Virus record (IMG/VR): IMGVR_UViG_3300031269_000089
Location: 1-23,837 of that record
From: a virus
Strand: one strand, 5' to 3'
Length of the DNA stretch: 23,837 bases
Under the pieces are notes generated by a model. It was not told where the DNA came from and did no database searches. It saw only the letters and a list, made by a program, of their open reading frames with translations. Made by a program: the position numbers and the translations under genes. This document shows, in pieces, positions 23,837-23,837 of this stretch. Each line of letters starts with the position of its first letter. The stretch's first letter is position 1.

Positions 23837-23837
23837 A

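Noticed and set aside
1-23837. tRNA genes, CRISPR arrays, insertion sequences, integrase or attachment sites
   Set aside because: None was seen. The window is almost fully coding, the largest gap is 87 bases, and no gap shows cloverleaf, repeat-spacer or transposon-end structure.

Overview
The window is a densely packed stretch of late genes from a large tailed bacteriophage. Both strands carry genes end to end, no gap exceeds about 90 bases, and genes often overlap by ATGA or share stop and start bases. The firm anchors are a terminase large subunit, a HK97-type major capsid protein and a prohead-protease-like protein. The N-terminus of a probable contractile tail sheath protein points to a myovirus-like virion. 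The host cannot be read from the sequence. TGA, TAA and TAG all act as stops, so the code looks standard.

Layout, right to left on the minus strand. A 2,037-residue gene (17723-23836) encodes the beta and beta' subunits of a bacterial-type RNA polymerase fused in one chain. Three small basic or mixed-charge proteins and the terminase large subunit (down to 14728) follow in the same tight operon. A plus-strand block (10359-14731) then carries a baseplate-spike-like protein, a 672-residue probable structural protein and three small or acidic proteins. It meets the terminase gene tail to tail at overlapping stop codons. A second minus-strand operon starts at 10307: two helical or glycine-rich proteins, a small glycine-zipper protein, the protease, a 534-residue repeat protein, a 65-residue protein, a coiled-coil candidate scaffold, a candidate decoration protein and the major capsid protein. 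A strong intrinsic terminator follows the capsid gene. The same strand then continues with a possible FI-like protein, neck and connector candidates, a tail-terminator candidate and the start of the sheath gene. This is the classical head, neck, tail order.

Two things stand out. First, the phage encodes a nearly complete, bacterial-like but compact fused RNA polymerase. It keeps the catalytic NADFDGD motif, bridge helix, trigger loop, one zinc site and the clamp helices. It has lost the beta' N-terminal zinc ribbon and SI3, and its rifampicin pocket is altered. Second, proteins encoded around the protease are loaded with the pattern hydrophobic-x-K-x-A. Fifteen of the first 18 lysines of the repeat protein and all six lysines of the candidate scaffold lie in K-x-A, while the polymerase, terminase and neck/tail proteins show roughly background levels or fewer. 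My hypothesis is that this is the cleavage motif of the phage's maturation protease, and several short N-terminal leaders of the form MKxLMKIA would fit it.

No portal, tRNA, CRISPR, integrase or insertion sequence was recognised. All calls were made by reading the sequence; no database search was run.
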